Shown here: piece by piece, positions 51,694 to 59,145 of the stretch
How the letters are laid out: each line of letters opens with the position of its first letter
Position numbering within the stretch: position 1 is the first letter of the stretch
Position numbers and translations under genes: made by a program
Assembly (NCBI GenBank): GCA_015055805.1
Contig: SVHN01000009.1
Coordinates: 19,005 to 83,004, forward strand
Source: Clostridiales bacterium
GTDB taxonomy: Bacteria; Bacillota; Clostridia; Christensenellales; Borkfalkiaceae
Direction: 5' to 3'
Length of the DNA: 64,000 nucleotides
Notes under the pieces: generated by a model
Seen by the model: only the letters and a program-made list of their open reading frames with translations
What the model was told of the DNA's origin: nothing
Databases searched by the model: none

Positions 51694-51860
51694 AAAAAAA
51701 GTGTCGCTCTTGCGAAACGACACCTATAAAGTGCCTTACCGCATAGTTGCGACACTATTGATATAATATAAAACTTGAAACAAGATTTTTATATAACGCA
51801 AATAAGGTACACTTTATCAAAAGTATGCCTGTTTCAAAATTTCATATTCAATAATGTCGC
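51694..51860 (-). ncRNA. Structured RNA with pseudoknot and terminator (unassigned class)
   Basis: From a predicted start near 51860 the minus-strand RNA opens with GCGACATTATTGA, which pairs with TCAATAGTGTCGC (51761-51749). Inside, TTGAAACAGG (51837-51828) pairs with CTTGTTTCAA (51784-51775). Loop bases 51817-51803 (ATAAAGTG, then CCTTA) pair with TAAGGCACTTTAT (51738-51726) as a 13-bp pseudoknot. The RNA ends in GTGTCG-TTTCGCAAGAG-CGACAC followed by TTTTTTT (51723-51694). I do not recognise the class. It could be a riboswitch for the gene at 51649 or a free small RNA. Confidence 0.65.
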
Positions 51861-51866
51861 AAAAAA

Positions 51867-51895
51867 ATTATATCATACTAATAGAAAAAAAGCAA
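51867..51895 (-). promoter_or_regulatory. Promoter of the structured RNA
   Basis: TTGCTT (51890-51895) and TATAAT (51867-51872), 17-bp spacer. The predicted start falls at the first base of the closing stem, which supports both calls. Confidence 0.7.
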
Positions 51896-51905
51896 TACAA
51901 CAAAG

Positions 51906-51933
51906 AAAACTCCTGACAATAATCAGGAGTTTT
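51906..51933 (-). terminator. Terminator downstream of the isc operon
   Basis: AAAACTCCTGA (51906-51916) and TCAGGAGTTTT (51923-51933) with a six-base loop; it lies beyond the repeat copies that follow iscU and before the RNA promoter. Confidence 0.8.
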
Positions 51934-51954
51934 GTGTTTTTTGATTAAATACTC

Positions 51955-52001
51955 TTTTCAGTAAACGACGCAACACAACGCAGTATTGCGAAATTTATAA
52001 C
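51955..52001. repeat. Half copy of the fold-back repeat family
   Basis: Contains CAGTAAACGACGC, then AACGCAGTATTGCG and AAATTTATAAC, equal to the right end of E4 (52097-52126) but with no left half. Probably a deletion remnant of a tandem copy. Confidence 0.7.
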
Positions 52002-52012
52002 AACCTTAAAAA

Positions 52013-52129
52013 GGCGTTAGAAACAAGCAAGACAAGGCTCGCTAGAAGATAAGGACTGCGGCGACCTTGTTGGTCGTAAAGGTCTTATCTTCGTAGCAGT
52101 TAACGCAGTATTGCGAAATTTATAACGCC
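52013..52129. repeat. Dispersed 117-bp fold-back repeat, copy E4
   Basis: Exactly 117 bases. Ends GGCGTTAGAAAC and ATTTATAACGCC are inverted repeats (10 of 12). Stem AGAAGATAAGGAC pairs with GGTCTTATCTTCG around CGACC-TTGTT-GGTCG. Its right end supplies the last codons and stop of iscU (GCG TTA TAA). Confidence 0.82.
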
Positions 52130-52491
52130 TTTTTTGCTTTGTAATCTTCTATAGCCTTCTTTATAGCCTCTTCCGCTAGAACTGAACAATGGATTTTTTG
52201 AGATGGTAGTCCGCCAAGACACTCAATAACTTTCTTGTTGGTAACTTTTAAAGCCTCTTCAACGGTCATGCCTCTAATCATTTCGGTTGCGGTTGAACTT
52301 GTTGCGATTGCCGCTGCACAGCCGAAAGTTTTAAACTTTGCGTCTACGATTATATCGTTTTCTATACGCAAAGATATCTGCATTATATCACCGCACGACG
52401 CATTACCAACCGTGCCGATTCCGTCCGGATTTTCTATTTCACCGACGTTTTTAGGGTTCTTAAAAGCGTCCATTACTTTTTCGCTATACAT
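52120..52491 (-). CDS. iscU: Iron-sulfur cluster scaffold IscU/NifU N-terminal type
   Basis: 123 residues. The three cluster-ligand cysteines are in NASCGDIM, TFGCAAAIATSS and IHCSVLAEEA. It accepts sulfur from the cysteine desulfurase encoded just upstream, with which it overlaps by eight bases. Its stop codon lies within the end of fold-back repeat E4. Confidence 0.95.
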   Translation of the reverse strand: MYSEKVMDAFKNPKNVGEIENPDGIGTVGNASCGDIMQISLRIENDIIVDAKFKTFGCAAAIATSSTATEMIRGMTVEEALKVTNKKVIECLGGLPSQKIHCSVLAEEAIKKAIEDYKAKKAL

Positions 52492-53671
52492 ATTTTATAT
52501 CTCCTTCCGCCTTAAATAAGGGCGACATTTCTCTTAAACGTTTAACAGCATCTTTGATTGTATCCACGGCGTAATCAACTTCTTCAATCGTGTTGTGTTT
52601 TCCGAACGAAAACCTAATTGAGCCGTGCGCAAGTTCTTCGGGAAGTCCAAGGGCAAGTAGGACGTGTGACGGTTCTAACGAGCCTGACGAACAAGCTGAA
52701 CCCGACGATACCGCAATACCTGCTAAATCTAGGCTAAATAGAATTGATTCGCCCTCTATAAACTTAAAGGAAAAATCTGCGTTTGCAGGAAGTCTGCCCG
52801 TTCTTGGTCCGTTGAGTTTAACGAACGGAACTTCTTCAAGCACTCTATCAATAAACCTATCGCGAAGCATTGACACGTACTCAAAGTTCTTGTCTATATC
52901 GCGGTCGGCAATCTTGAACGCTTCGGCAAAACCAACGATGCCTGCAACGTTGGTCGTTCCACCGCGTTTCATTCTTTCCTGATGACCGCCGGTCAAAATA
53001 CTTTCAACCTTAACGCCGTTTCTTATATACAACGCGCCTACGCCTTTCGGCCCGTAAATCTTGTGCGCGCTCATACTCATAAGGTCTACACCCAAGTCTT
53101 TGACGTCAATTTTAAGAACACCTGCCGCTTGAACGGCGTCTGTAAAGCAGATAACGCCGTGCTTTTTAGCAATCGCTGCAATCTCTTTTATAGGCTCTAT
53201 CGTGCCGACTTCGTTATTAGCCATCATACAACCGATAAAGATCGTATCGGGACGAATAATGCTTTCCAAATGCTCTAAGTCAACTACGCCGTACTCGTCA
53301 ACTTTCATATAACTTACTTCAAAGCCTTCTTTTTTAAGTGCCTTTGCCGTAACAAGCATTGCCGCGTGTTCAATAGGGCTTATAATAAGATGTTTACCCT
53401 TGTCCTTAAAAGCGTGAGCAACACCGCGTAACGCCCAGTTATCACCTTCCGTTCCGCCCGAAGTAAAATATATTTCGCTAGGTTTAGCGTTTATTATCTT
53501 TGCGATTGTATCCCTTGCTTCGTCAACGGCTTTAACCGATTCCCTACCGAACGCGTGCTGGCTGTTAGGATTGCCGAACACTTCGGTAAAATAAGGGATC
53601 ATTTTATTCAAAGCTTCTTCACACAGAGGCGTGGTTGCCGCATGGTCAAAATATATGTTCTTGTTATTCAT
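52484..53671 (-). CDS. iscS: Cysteine desulfurase (NifS/IscS family)
   Basis: 395 residues from the ATG at 53671, chosen because GGAGGAG immediately precedes it. PLP enzyme: YFDHAATTPLCEEAL, GGTEGDNWAL, the Lys in MSAHKIYGPKGVG and the mobile catalytic Cys in SSGSACSSGSLEPSHVL. Supplies persulfide sulfur to IscU. Middle gene of iscR-iscS-iscU. Confidence 0.96.
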   Translation of the reverse strand: MNNKNIYFDHAATTPLCEEALNKMIPYFTEVFGNPNSQHAFGRESVKAVDEARDTIAKIINAKPSEIYFTSGGTEGDNWALRGVAHAFKDKGKHLIISPIEHAAMLVTAKALKKEGFEVSYMKVDEYGVVDLEHLESIIRPDTIFIGCMMANNEVGTIEPIKEIAAIAKKHGVICFTDAVQAAGVLKIDVKDLGVDLMSMSAHKIYGPKGVGALYIRNGVKVESILTGGHQERMKRGGTTNVAGIVGFAEAFKIADRDIDKNFEYVSMLRDRFIDRVLEEVPFVKLNGPRTGRLPANADFSFKFIEGESILFSLDLAGIAVSSGSACSSGSLEPSHVLLALGLPEELAHGSIRFSFGKHNTIEEVDYAVDTIKDAVKRLREMSPLFKAEGDIKYV

Positions 53672-53685
53672 TTCTCCTCCGTTTT

Positions 53686-54084
53686 TCACAACTCTCCGTT
53701 TATCATTTGCTCAACGGTCATACCGTCCAGCAGACTATTTATACCCTCGTAAAGTTTTTTCCATACCTTACTTGTCGGGCAACATTTGCATTTTCCGCCG
53801 TCTTTTACACACTCAACTATTTCCATATCGTCTTCTAACGCTCTAACTATCTCACCAACCGTTATATCCTTGGGTGCGCGCGCTAAATAATACCCACCGC
53901 TTTTACCACGGGTAGCAGTAACTATCCCCCTATTCGACAGCATACGCATTATCTTTTCAAGATACTTGCCCGACACCGAAAGTTGCGCTTCCAGCGCACT
54001 TGCCGACACCGCGCTATCGGGGTAGTTCCTGCCCAAAATATGACAGGCGTTTAGACCGTAATGTGTTTTTGACGAAAGTTTCAT
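53686..54084 (-). CDS. iscR: Rrf2-family regulator (IscR-like)
   Basis: 132 residues from the ATG at 54084 (AGGAG seven bases upstream). Winged helix start MKLSSKTHYGLNACHILGR, DNA-contact SGKYLEKIMRMLSNRGIVTATRGKSGGYYLA and three Cys in ECVKDGGKCKCCP, which fit an Fe-S ligand set. A perfect 11-bp inverted repeat covers its start region, so it likely represses its own operon according to Fe-S status. CymR-type cysteine control is an alternative within the family. Confidence 0.9.
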   Translation of the reverse strand: MKLSSKTHYGLNACHILGRNYPDSAVSASALEAQLSVSGKYLEKIMRMLSNRGIVTATRGKSGGYYLARAPKDITVGEIVRALEDDMEIVECVKDGGKCKCCPTSKVWKKLYEGINSLLDGMTVEQMINGEL

Positions 54085-54091
54085 TTTTCTC

Positions 54092-54150
54092 CTAATTGCA
54101 ACTTGTTTGGTTGCAATTAGTATTATATTCTTTTCTATAATAATTGTCAA
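54092..54150 (-). promoter_or_regulatory. Promoter and operator of the isc operon
   Basis: TTGACA (54145-54150) and TATAAT (54122-54127), 17-bp spacer. The inverted repeat CTAATTGCAAC, seven bases, GTTGCAATTAG (54092-54120) spans the transcription start up to the ribosome site. Confidence 0.85.
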
Positions 54151-54162
54151 TCATAATACAAT

Positions 54163-54190
54163 GCCCGAACGCAGTTTTTTGCGTTCGGGC
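54163..54190. terminator. Hairpin downstream of the oxoamine synthase gene
   Basis: GCCCGAACGC (54163-54172) and GCGTTCGGGC (54181-54190), perfect 10-bp stem. No U-tract follows on the minus strand, so it is a 3' end hairpin of uncertain strength. Confidence 0.6.
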
Positions 54191-54199
54191 GAAAGATTT

Positions 54200-55378
54200 T
54201 TATTTAATGATATCAAGTACTTCGACGATTTTTTCTATCGCCTTATCCATTTGCGCTTTGGTGTGAGTAGCAGTATAACTAGTTCTAAGCAAGGCTTGTC
54301 CTACTGGGGTGGCAGGTGAAACGACGGGGTTTACGTATACGCCGCGGTCAAATAATAGTTTGCATGAAATAAACGCCTTTTCGTCTTCATAAGTATAGAT
54401 AGGAATTATCGGGGTTTGGCTGTCTATTATATCGACCTTATTTTTCTTTAAGCCGTCGCGCATATAATTGCTTATATCTCTTAACGCCTTAACCCGTTCT
54501 GGTTCACGTTTAAGAATTTTTAGAGCCGCCCTTGCGCAGGCTACGTTTGCAGGCGGTATACTTGCGCAGAAAATAAAGGGACGAGAAACGTGGCGCACGT
54601 ATTCGCAAACTTCCTTTTTTGCCGCCATATAACCGCCAAGGCTTGCAAGTGATTTTGAAAAAGTACCCATATAGATATCGACGTCGTTTTCTAATCCAAA
54701 ATGCTCTGCCGTACCCCTACCGTGTTCGCCCAAAACGCCAAGACCGTGCGCGTCGTCAACCATAACGCGCGCGCCGTATTTTTTTGCAAGCGCAACTATT
54801 TCGGGAAGTTTACATATATCGCCACCCATACTGAAAACACCGTCCGTAACTATAAGTATGCCCGATACGGTGGTATCGATTGATTTTAACTGTCGCTCCA
54901 AGTCTTCCATATCAGAGTGGTTGTATCTCAGCATCTTTGCAAAAGACAGTCTACACCCGTCGTATATGCTTGCATGGTTTTCTTTGTCGCAAACGATAAC
55001 GTCGTTTCTGCCTGCGAGCGCGCTTATTATACCAAGGTTGCTTTGAAAGCCCGTGGAAAAGGTAACTACGTCTTCTTTTTTCAAAAATTCAGCAAGTTCA
55101 CTTTCTAACTGCACATGCGCCTCCAAAGTACCGTTTAAAAATCTACTCCCCGAACAGCCGCTGCCGTATTTTTCTATCGCGTTTTTGCCCGCCGCTATAA
55201 CTTCGGGGTGAGAAGTTAAGCCAAGGTAGTTATTAGAGCCTATCATAATAATATCCTTGCCTTCCATAACTACCTCAGGACCTTGCTTAGAGTTAAGGCG
55301 GTGGAAATAGGGATATATCCCCTTTTCCTTTGCGGTTTTTACGTTTACTAAACTTTCACACTTTTTGAATAAATCCAT
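54200..55378 (-). CDS. Alpha-oxoamine synthase, serine palmitoyltransferase-like
   Basis: 392 residues. PLP-dependent alpha-oxoamine synthase (family of BioF, Kbl, HemA and Spt). Key segments: GIYPYFHRLNSKQGPEV, IGSNNYLGLTSHPEV, YGSGCSGSRFLNGTLEAH, ENHASIYDGCRLS, VDDAHGLGVLGEHGRG and the PLP Lys in GTFSKSLASLGGY. The N-terminal YPYF...QGPEVxMEG and GCSGSRFLNGT pattern is closest, as I recall, to bacterial serine palmitoyltransferase. No bio genes or threonine dehydrogenase adjoin. It may therefore make 3-ketosphinganine; Kbl is the main alternative. Confidence 0.8.
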   Translation of the reverse strand: MDLFKKCESLVNVKTAKEKGIYPYFHRLNSKQGPEVVMEGKDIIMIGSNNYLGLTSHPEVIAAGKNAIEKYGSGCSGSRFLNGTLEAHVQLESELAEFLKKEDVVTFSTGFQSNLGIISALAGRNDVIVCDKENHASIYDGCRLSFAKMLRYNHSDMEDLERQLKSIDTTVSGILIVTDGVFSMGGDICKLPEIVALAKKYGARVMVDDAHGLGVLGEHGRGTAEHFGLENDVDIYMGTFSKSLASLGGYMAAKKEVCEYVRHVSRPFIFCASIPPANVACARAALKILKREPERVKALRDISNYMRDGLKKNKVDIIDSQTPIIPIYTYEDEKAFISCKLLFDRGVYVNPVVSPATPVGQALLRTSYTATHTKAQMDKAIEKIVEVLDIIK

Positions 55379-55505
55379 TATCTATCTACCTTAAAAAAAC
55401 TTTCGTCTATTATATATGCTTATCTTCAATATTATATCAAAAATAATTCAATAATACTTGAATTTTTCCGGGTAGAATTTTATGCTGATAACGGTTTACT
55501 AATAT

Positions 55506-56207
55506 TTAGTTTATAACGTTCTCGCCGCTTTCCGTACGGAAAAAGCGTAAACTCGACTGCTTTTTGCCTCCGCCGTAAAGCTGCGCGGAAAGTTTTAGAT
55601 TTTCACTTTCTAAAAAGGATATTCGCGCCTTTAACTGCTCGTTTTCACGCCTTAGTTTATGCGATATTCTGCCAACCAAGCCGTTGATTTCCGACTTCAC
55701 TCTTGAAAGTTGCACTTCACTAATAAAGTTTGACGGTTTTTCTTCCACATCGATTAGTGTTATATCCTTGCCTTCGTCCTTTAATTCTTTAACTATTTCT
55801 GCGATTAAGTGCGGTTTATTGCGCATTGCGTTTCTAAACTTGTTTTGGTATCTAAGCGCGATTTTTCCATCGCCATTTGCCATTTCCATAATTGTTCCGC
55901 GCACCGACCTACCGTCCTTTCTTGACGATAGCACTTCCTTGACAAGTTTTCTTTCTTCGTCAGCGTCAAACTCTACTATTTTTCCGACGGAAAGTTCCAT
56001 ACCGTCAAGGTATTTATCCCTAAACCCCACGTCTTGCGCAGCAGTTTTTGCTAGCGCATAATAAAGGTTTCTCACCGTGCCTTTTGCCTTTCCACTCTTT
56101 ATTGCGTACTTTTCAAACACCGCAGATAAAGGTTCGCCCTTTCGGTCTTTCAAAAACTCCGCTAGTCCTAAAACGTCTTTTTCTTTGTATCCGTAAATCT
56201 TTTCCAT
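55506..56207 (-). CDS. Uncharacterised DNA-binding-like protein with coiled coil
   Basis: 233 residues, not recognised. Two N-terminal helical units (LAEFLKDRKGEPLSAVFEKYA with GTVRNLYYALA; KDGRSVRGTIMEMANGDG with KIALRYQNKFRNAM) recall the paired Myb/HTH-like motifs of forespore regulators such as RsfA. A coiled coil follows (LRRENEQLKARISFLESENL, about 183-205). No membrane span. Divergent from the unknown gene at 56286 and separated by 78 bases. A regulatory role is a guess from this layout. Confidence 0.6.
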   Translation of the reverse strand: MEKIYGYKEKDVLGLAEFLKDRKGEPLSAVFEKYAIKSGKAKGTVRNLYYALAKTAAQDVGFRDKYLDGMELSVGKIVEFDADEERKLVKEVLSSRKDGRSVRGTIMEMANGDGKIALRYQNKFRNAMRNKPHLIAEIVKELKDEGKDITLIDVEEKPSNFISEVQLSRVKSEINGLVGRISHKLRRENEQLKARISFLESENLKLSAQLYGGGKKQSSLRFFRTESGENVIN

Positions 56208-56285
56208 AACAATCTCCTTAAAAAATTATTTTTCGTAGAGTGTTATTGACATAATAAAGTAAAATTATACATACCTTTTAAAGAT

Positions 56286-57233
56286 ATGTATTTTTATTTT
56301 TCTTCGAGTTTCCCTGCGGCTATTAAGTTTAACGGAATTTATTACGGCGTTATCCACGACACGGTAAAGTCTTGCAATTTTGAAGATAACTTTACACCTT
56401 TTATCGAAGTCTGTCCGCTTTCTTCTTCGGGCAACGCTCTTAATTTTTTGCCCGAAAAAGAGTTTTTAGATAATCCGCCCGACGGTGTAACCGTTACTGA
56501 TATGCGCGGCGGATACCTTTTGCAATTCCCAAAACGGTACAGTTTTTCACAATTAAGCGTTATTAAACAGCAAAAATTCCCCGATCTTTTGGTTACGGTT
56601 TTTAAGGAAAACGGCATTAAAGTTTCCATTGAAACAAAAAGCGATTTTTTTGTTGAAACAATAAATCTTGACCTTTCTGCGGTAGACGTTAAAAGGTTCA
56701 GTATAAACAATAAAAACTTTATCGCATTAAATTTTTTAGGTGATTATAATACGTTATCCGTTTATTTAATCGACCAAAAAATCACAAAAGTTTTTTCAAG
56801 GGAAGTACAATCTTTTAGTTTTGACAATGGATTTTCCACAACAGAAGTTTTTAAAGATATGGCAAAACACAAGGTGGTAACCGAGTGGATTTTTGAAAAC
56901 AACGCTTTCCGCTCTCACCTAAAAACCGTTACTTGCGACCCAAATTTTAAGATAGAAAAACTCCCCCTATCCCTTTTGCCTTTTGCGTTTTTAGAAGACC
57001 TTTTAGTCGGCGCGGACGTCAGCGAATACCTAAGCGATAGCATAAAGAAAAACGCCGATAAATTAAGTGGTTACTTAGGAAAATTTATAGGCGTTATGCC
57101 ACCGCCACTATTTAGGAATATAGATGAAGTGGGTTTAATTTACCCCAACGGAAAAAATAAGTATAAAGTAGATTACTGCACGCTAGATTTTATAGACAGA
57201 AAAATTACCAACGTAAAAAAGTCGGACTGTTAA
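56286..57233 (+). CDS. Uncharacterised protein
   Basis: 315 residues, no family recognised, no signal peptide or membrane span. The first 180 residues read as mostly beta (KFNGIYYGVIHDTVKSC, FIEVCPL, YLLQFPKRYSF), the rest mixed. The end has LDFIDRKITNVKKSD. The ribosome site is weak. Codon use resembles the neighbours. Divergent from the coiled-coil protein, suggesting shared control. Confidence 0.6.
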   Translation: MYFYFSSSFPAAIKFNGIYYGVIHDTVKSCNFEDNFTPFIEVCPLSSSGNALNFLPEKEFLDNPPDGVTVTDMRGGYLLQFPKRYSFSQLSVIKQQKFPDLLVTVFKENGIKVSIETKSDFFVETINLDLSAVDVKRFSINNKNFIALNFLGDYNTLSVYLIDQKITKVFSREVQSFSFDNGFSTTEVFKDMAKHKVVTEWIFENNAFRSHLKTVTCDPNFKIEKLPLSLLPFAFLEDLLVGADVSEYLSDSIKKNADKLSGYLGKFIGVMPPPLFRNIDEVGLIYPNGKNKYKVDYCTLDFIDRKITNVKKSDC

Positions 57234-57238
57234 AACCG

Positions 57239-57267
57239 TTGACACCTTGAAAAAATTCTGCTAAACT
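57239..57267 (+). promoter_or_regulatory. Promoter of the first XRE gene
   Basis: TTGACA (57239-57244) and TAAACT (57262-57267), 17-bp spacer; the mRNA has an AAAAGGTG ribosome site, unlike the other XRE genes here. Confidence 0.7.
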
Positions 57268-57287
57268 GAATTTATAAAAGGTGTATT

Positions 57288-57488
57288 ATGAAATTTGCAA
57301 AAAGATTTTCTCAAGTTTTGAAAGAGTGTGGATATTCACAAAAAGAACTTGCTAAACAACTTAACATTTCTGAAAGCAATATTACGAACTGGAAAAAAGG
57401 CGAAAATCTGCCTAGTGTGGATATGCTTTATAAACTATGCAAACTGTTAAATGAAAGTTCGGATTATTTGTTAGGTCTTGAAGATTAA
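57288..57488 (+). CDS. Small XRE-type regulator
   Basis: 66 residues, a lone helix-turn-helix (FAKRFSQVLKECGYSQKELAKQLNISESNITNWKKGENLP) ending SSDYLLGLED, the same C-terminus as the XRE at 58642. Convergent with the lipoprotein gene, across a bidirectional terminator. Target unknown. Confidence 0.85.
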   Translation: MKFAKRFSQVLKECGYSQKELAKQLNISESNITNWKKGENLPSVDMLYKLCKLLNESSDYLLGLED

Positions 57489-57491
57489 GAA

Positions 57492-57521
57492 AAGTCGGCA
57501 TTTTATATGCCGACTTCTTTT
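57492..57521. terminator. Bidirectional terminator
   Basis: AAGTCGGCAT (57492-57501) and ATGCCGACTT (57507-57516) with a five-base loop, then CTTTTT. Confidence 0.85.
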
Positions 57522-57523
57522 TG

Positions 57524-58561
57524 TTATTGACAATTATAATTTACAGTTATTCCCGTAAAATCATGACCACTAGTTTCAACGACAGTTTGCCATTCCGCCT
57601 GCGAACCACGATAATTTATGGTTTTCATTTTGTTGCAGCCGCTAAACGCCGTCTTGGAAATAAACGTGACACTTTTTGGAATGGTTACAGTAGTAAGATT
57701 ATCCATATCGTAAAATGCCGCTGCTATAATTCTAGTTACTGGCTTGCCATTAAATTTTTCTGGTATTACTATCTCTGACGCGGTTAAATCTATATTGCCA
57801 CCAACTATATAGTTATCGCCACTTCTTTTGAATAACAAGCTAGTTTGGTCTATCTCGTCAGGGTCTTGAGCGATTTTACCCACCACTTCAACTTCTCTTG
57901 TAGACCTTATCGCTAAAAATAAGTTCTCTTTGTTTACGGCTAAGGATACTATATCGTTTTCTTGTTCATCAATACCAAGTCCTCTTACTCTGCCTATATT
58001 TGCTACTTCGCCACCCTCATAAACTACCGTCAAATTTGTCGTAAACTTCAATTCGTAAATAGTTTTCGCCCCGTCTTCACTTATCTCATACTTTTCCGAA
58101 ACAAAGCCGAAATTTACTTTGTATTGATTAATTCCGCGTATTACGTCCGCTTTCAACATGCCTAATTTATTAACGTATGGCGAGCGGAAAACTGAACTGA
58201 ACATATAACTTAAAGCAGCATATTCGCCTTCATAACCTAATTTATTTGCTTTTTCATTTAATGCATCTACTGTAAATCCTAAACTTTCCCCTTCTTTTAA
58301 GTATACCTTATCTTTATTTTTATTACACCTTGTACATACACCGTCTACGTAATCGTGCCCAAGTGCTTTAATCACGTCTTCATTTTCTTCCGAACATTTG
58401 GAACAAACACCCGTCATTTTACCATCAGTTTCACAAGTCGGCTGTTCAATAATAGTCCATTCATATTCGTGTTTACAAGAATTTGAACAACCCATAAACA
58501 TACTCACAACTAATACTAAAACAATGGTTAGTGTTATTATTTTTTTACCTATCTTTCCCAT
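57524..58561 (-). CDS. Lipoprotein with BspA-type leucine-rich repeats
   Basis: 345 residues. Signal with lipobox VVSMFMGC, then a Cys-rich region with CxxC pairs (GVCSKCSEEN, GVCTRCNKN) around GHDYVDG repeats, common in gut Firmicute surface proteins. A central domain without motif follows, and a C-terminal BspA/LRR_5 unit (FNGKPVTRIIAAAFYDMDNLTTVTIPKSVTFISKTAFSGCNKM). Anchored outside the membrane. Read from a promoter whose spacer is a palindrome shared with the divergent XRE gene, so it is likely repressed by that protein. Confidence 0.85.
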   Translation of the reverse strand: MGKIGKKIITLTIVLVLVVSMFMGCSNSCKHEYEWTIIEQPTCETDGKMTGVCSKCSEENEDVIKALGHDYVDGVCTRCNKNKDKVYLKEGESLGFTVDALNEKANKLGYEGEYAALSYMFSSVFRSPYVNKLGMLKADVIRGINQYKVNFGFVSEKYEISEDGAKTIYELKFTTNLTVVYEGGEVANIGRVRGLGIDEQENDIVSLAVNKENLFLAIRSTREVEVVGKIAQDPDEIDQTSLLFKRSGDNYIVGGNIDLTASEIVIPEKFNGKPVTRIIAAAFYDMDNLTTVTIPKSVTFISKTAFSGCNKMKTINYRGSQAEWQTVVETSGHDFTGITVNYNCQ

Positions 58562-58579
58562 AAAACTCTCCTTTATTCA

Positions 58580-58622
58580 ATTTTACTACTAAATATTAGT
58601 AGTGTCAACTAAATTTTAGTAG
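58580..58622 (-). promoter_or_regulatory. Promoter with two XRE operators, lipoprotein side
   Basis: TTGACA (58603-58608) and TAAAAT (58580-58585) on the minus strand. The 17-bp spacer 58586-58602 is exactly the palindrome CTACTAAATATTAGTAG. A second copy, CAACTAAATTTTAGTAG (58606-58622), is 20 bp away centre to centre. Confidence 0.85.
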
Positions 58623-58641
58623 TTTGGTCTAAAATAAGAGT

Positions 58642-58848
58642 ATGCGATATGAAATAAAGCACCGCATAAAAGAGTTGCGGAAAGAAAAAGGAATAACCCA
58701 AAAACAACTCGCGAAACTAGTGAATAAGTCGGAAACAGGTTTGGCTAGCTGGGAACAAGGCTTATCCGAGCCTAACGTGAACGATATACGGTTATTGTGT
58801 CAAATTTTTGACGTGTCGGCAGATTATCTGCTCGGTTTGGAAGATTAA
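58642..58848 (+). CDS. Small XRE-type repressor
   Basis: 68 residues: IKHRIKELRKEKGITQKQLAKLVNKSETGLASWEQGLSEP, ending VSADYLLGLED. TAAAAT (58630-58635) ends six bases before the ATG and there is no ribosome site, so the mRNA is probably leaderless, exactly as for the XRE gene at 33724. Divergent from the lipoprotein and next to its operators. Confidence 0.87.
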   Translation: MRYEIKHRIKELRKEKGITQKQLAKLVNKSETGLASWEQGLSEPNVNDIRLLCQIFDVSADYLLGLED

Positions 58849-58849
58849 A

Positions 58850-59089
58850 ATGAATTTAAATAGATTGTTTGCTTTAAGGGTAAGTAAACTTTTAGAAGAA
58901 AAGAAAATATCTAAATATAGATTAGAAAAGGATAGTGGGATTACGCATTCTGCAATGCGTTATATTTTTAACGAAGTAAACTCGGACGTTAAATTTTCTA
59001 CTATTGCAAAGGTATGTTCAGCATTGAACGTCACCTTATCGGAATTTTTTGACGACGATTTATTCAAGCCTGAAAACATTATTTTTTAG
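58850..59089 (+). CDS. Second XRE-type regulator of the module
   Basis: 79 residues: FALRVSKLLEEKKISKYRLEKDSGITHSAMRYIFNEVNSDVKFSTIAKVCSALNVTLSEFFDD, the pattern of small Cro-like regulators with IFNxxxxxV. It starts one base after the stop of the previous XRE gene, so they share an mRNA. I use the ATG at 58850. Target unknown. Confidence 0.83.
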   Translation: MNLNRLFALRVSKLLEEKKISKYRLEKDSGITHSAMRYIFNEVNSDVKFSTIAKVCSALNVTLSEFFDDDLFKPENIIF

Positions 59090-59102
59090 TTTTAGACAAC
59101 AA

Positions 59103-59130
59103 AAAAAGCGGTGATCTTTCACCGCTTTTT
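59103..59130. terminator. Bidirectional terminator
   Basis: GCGGTGA (59108-59114) and TCACCGC (59119-59125) flanked by AAAAA and TTTTTT. Confidence 0.85.
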
Positions 59131-59145
59131 TATCTTTATTAATTC

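Noticed and set aside
51694..51860. Structured RNA considered as 6S RNA, tmRNA, SRP RNA or a common riboswitch
   Set aside because: The long closing hairpin resembles 6S, but the pseudoknot and downstream gene do not fit, and none of the conserved strings of tmRNA, SRP RNA or the usual riboswitches is visible. Left unassigned.
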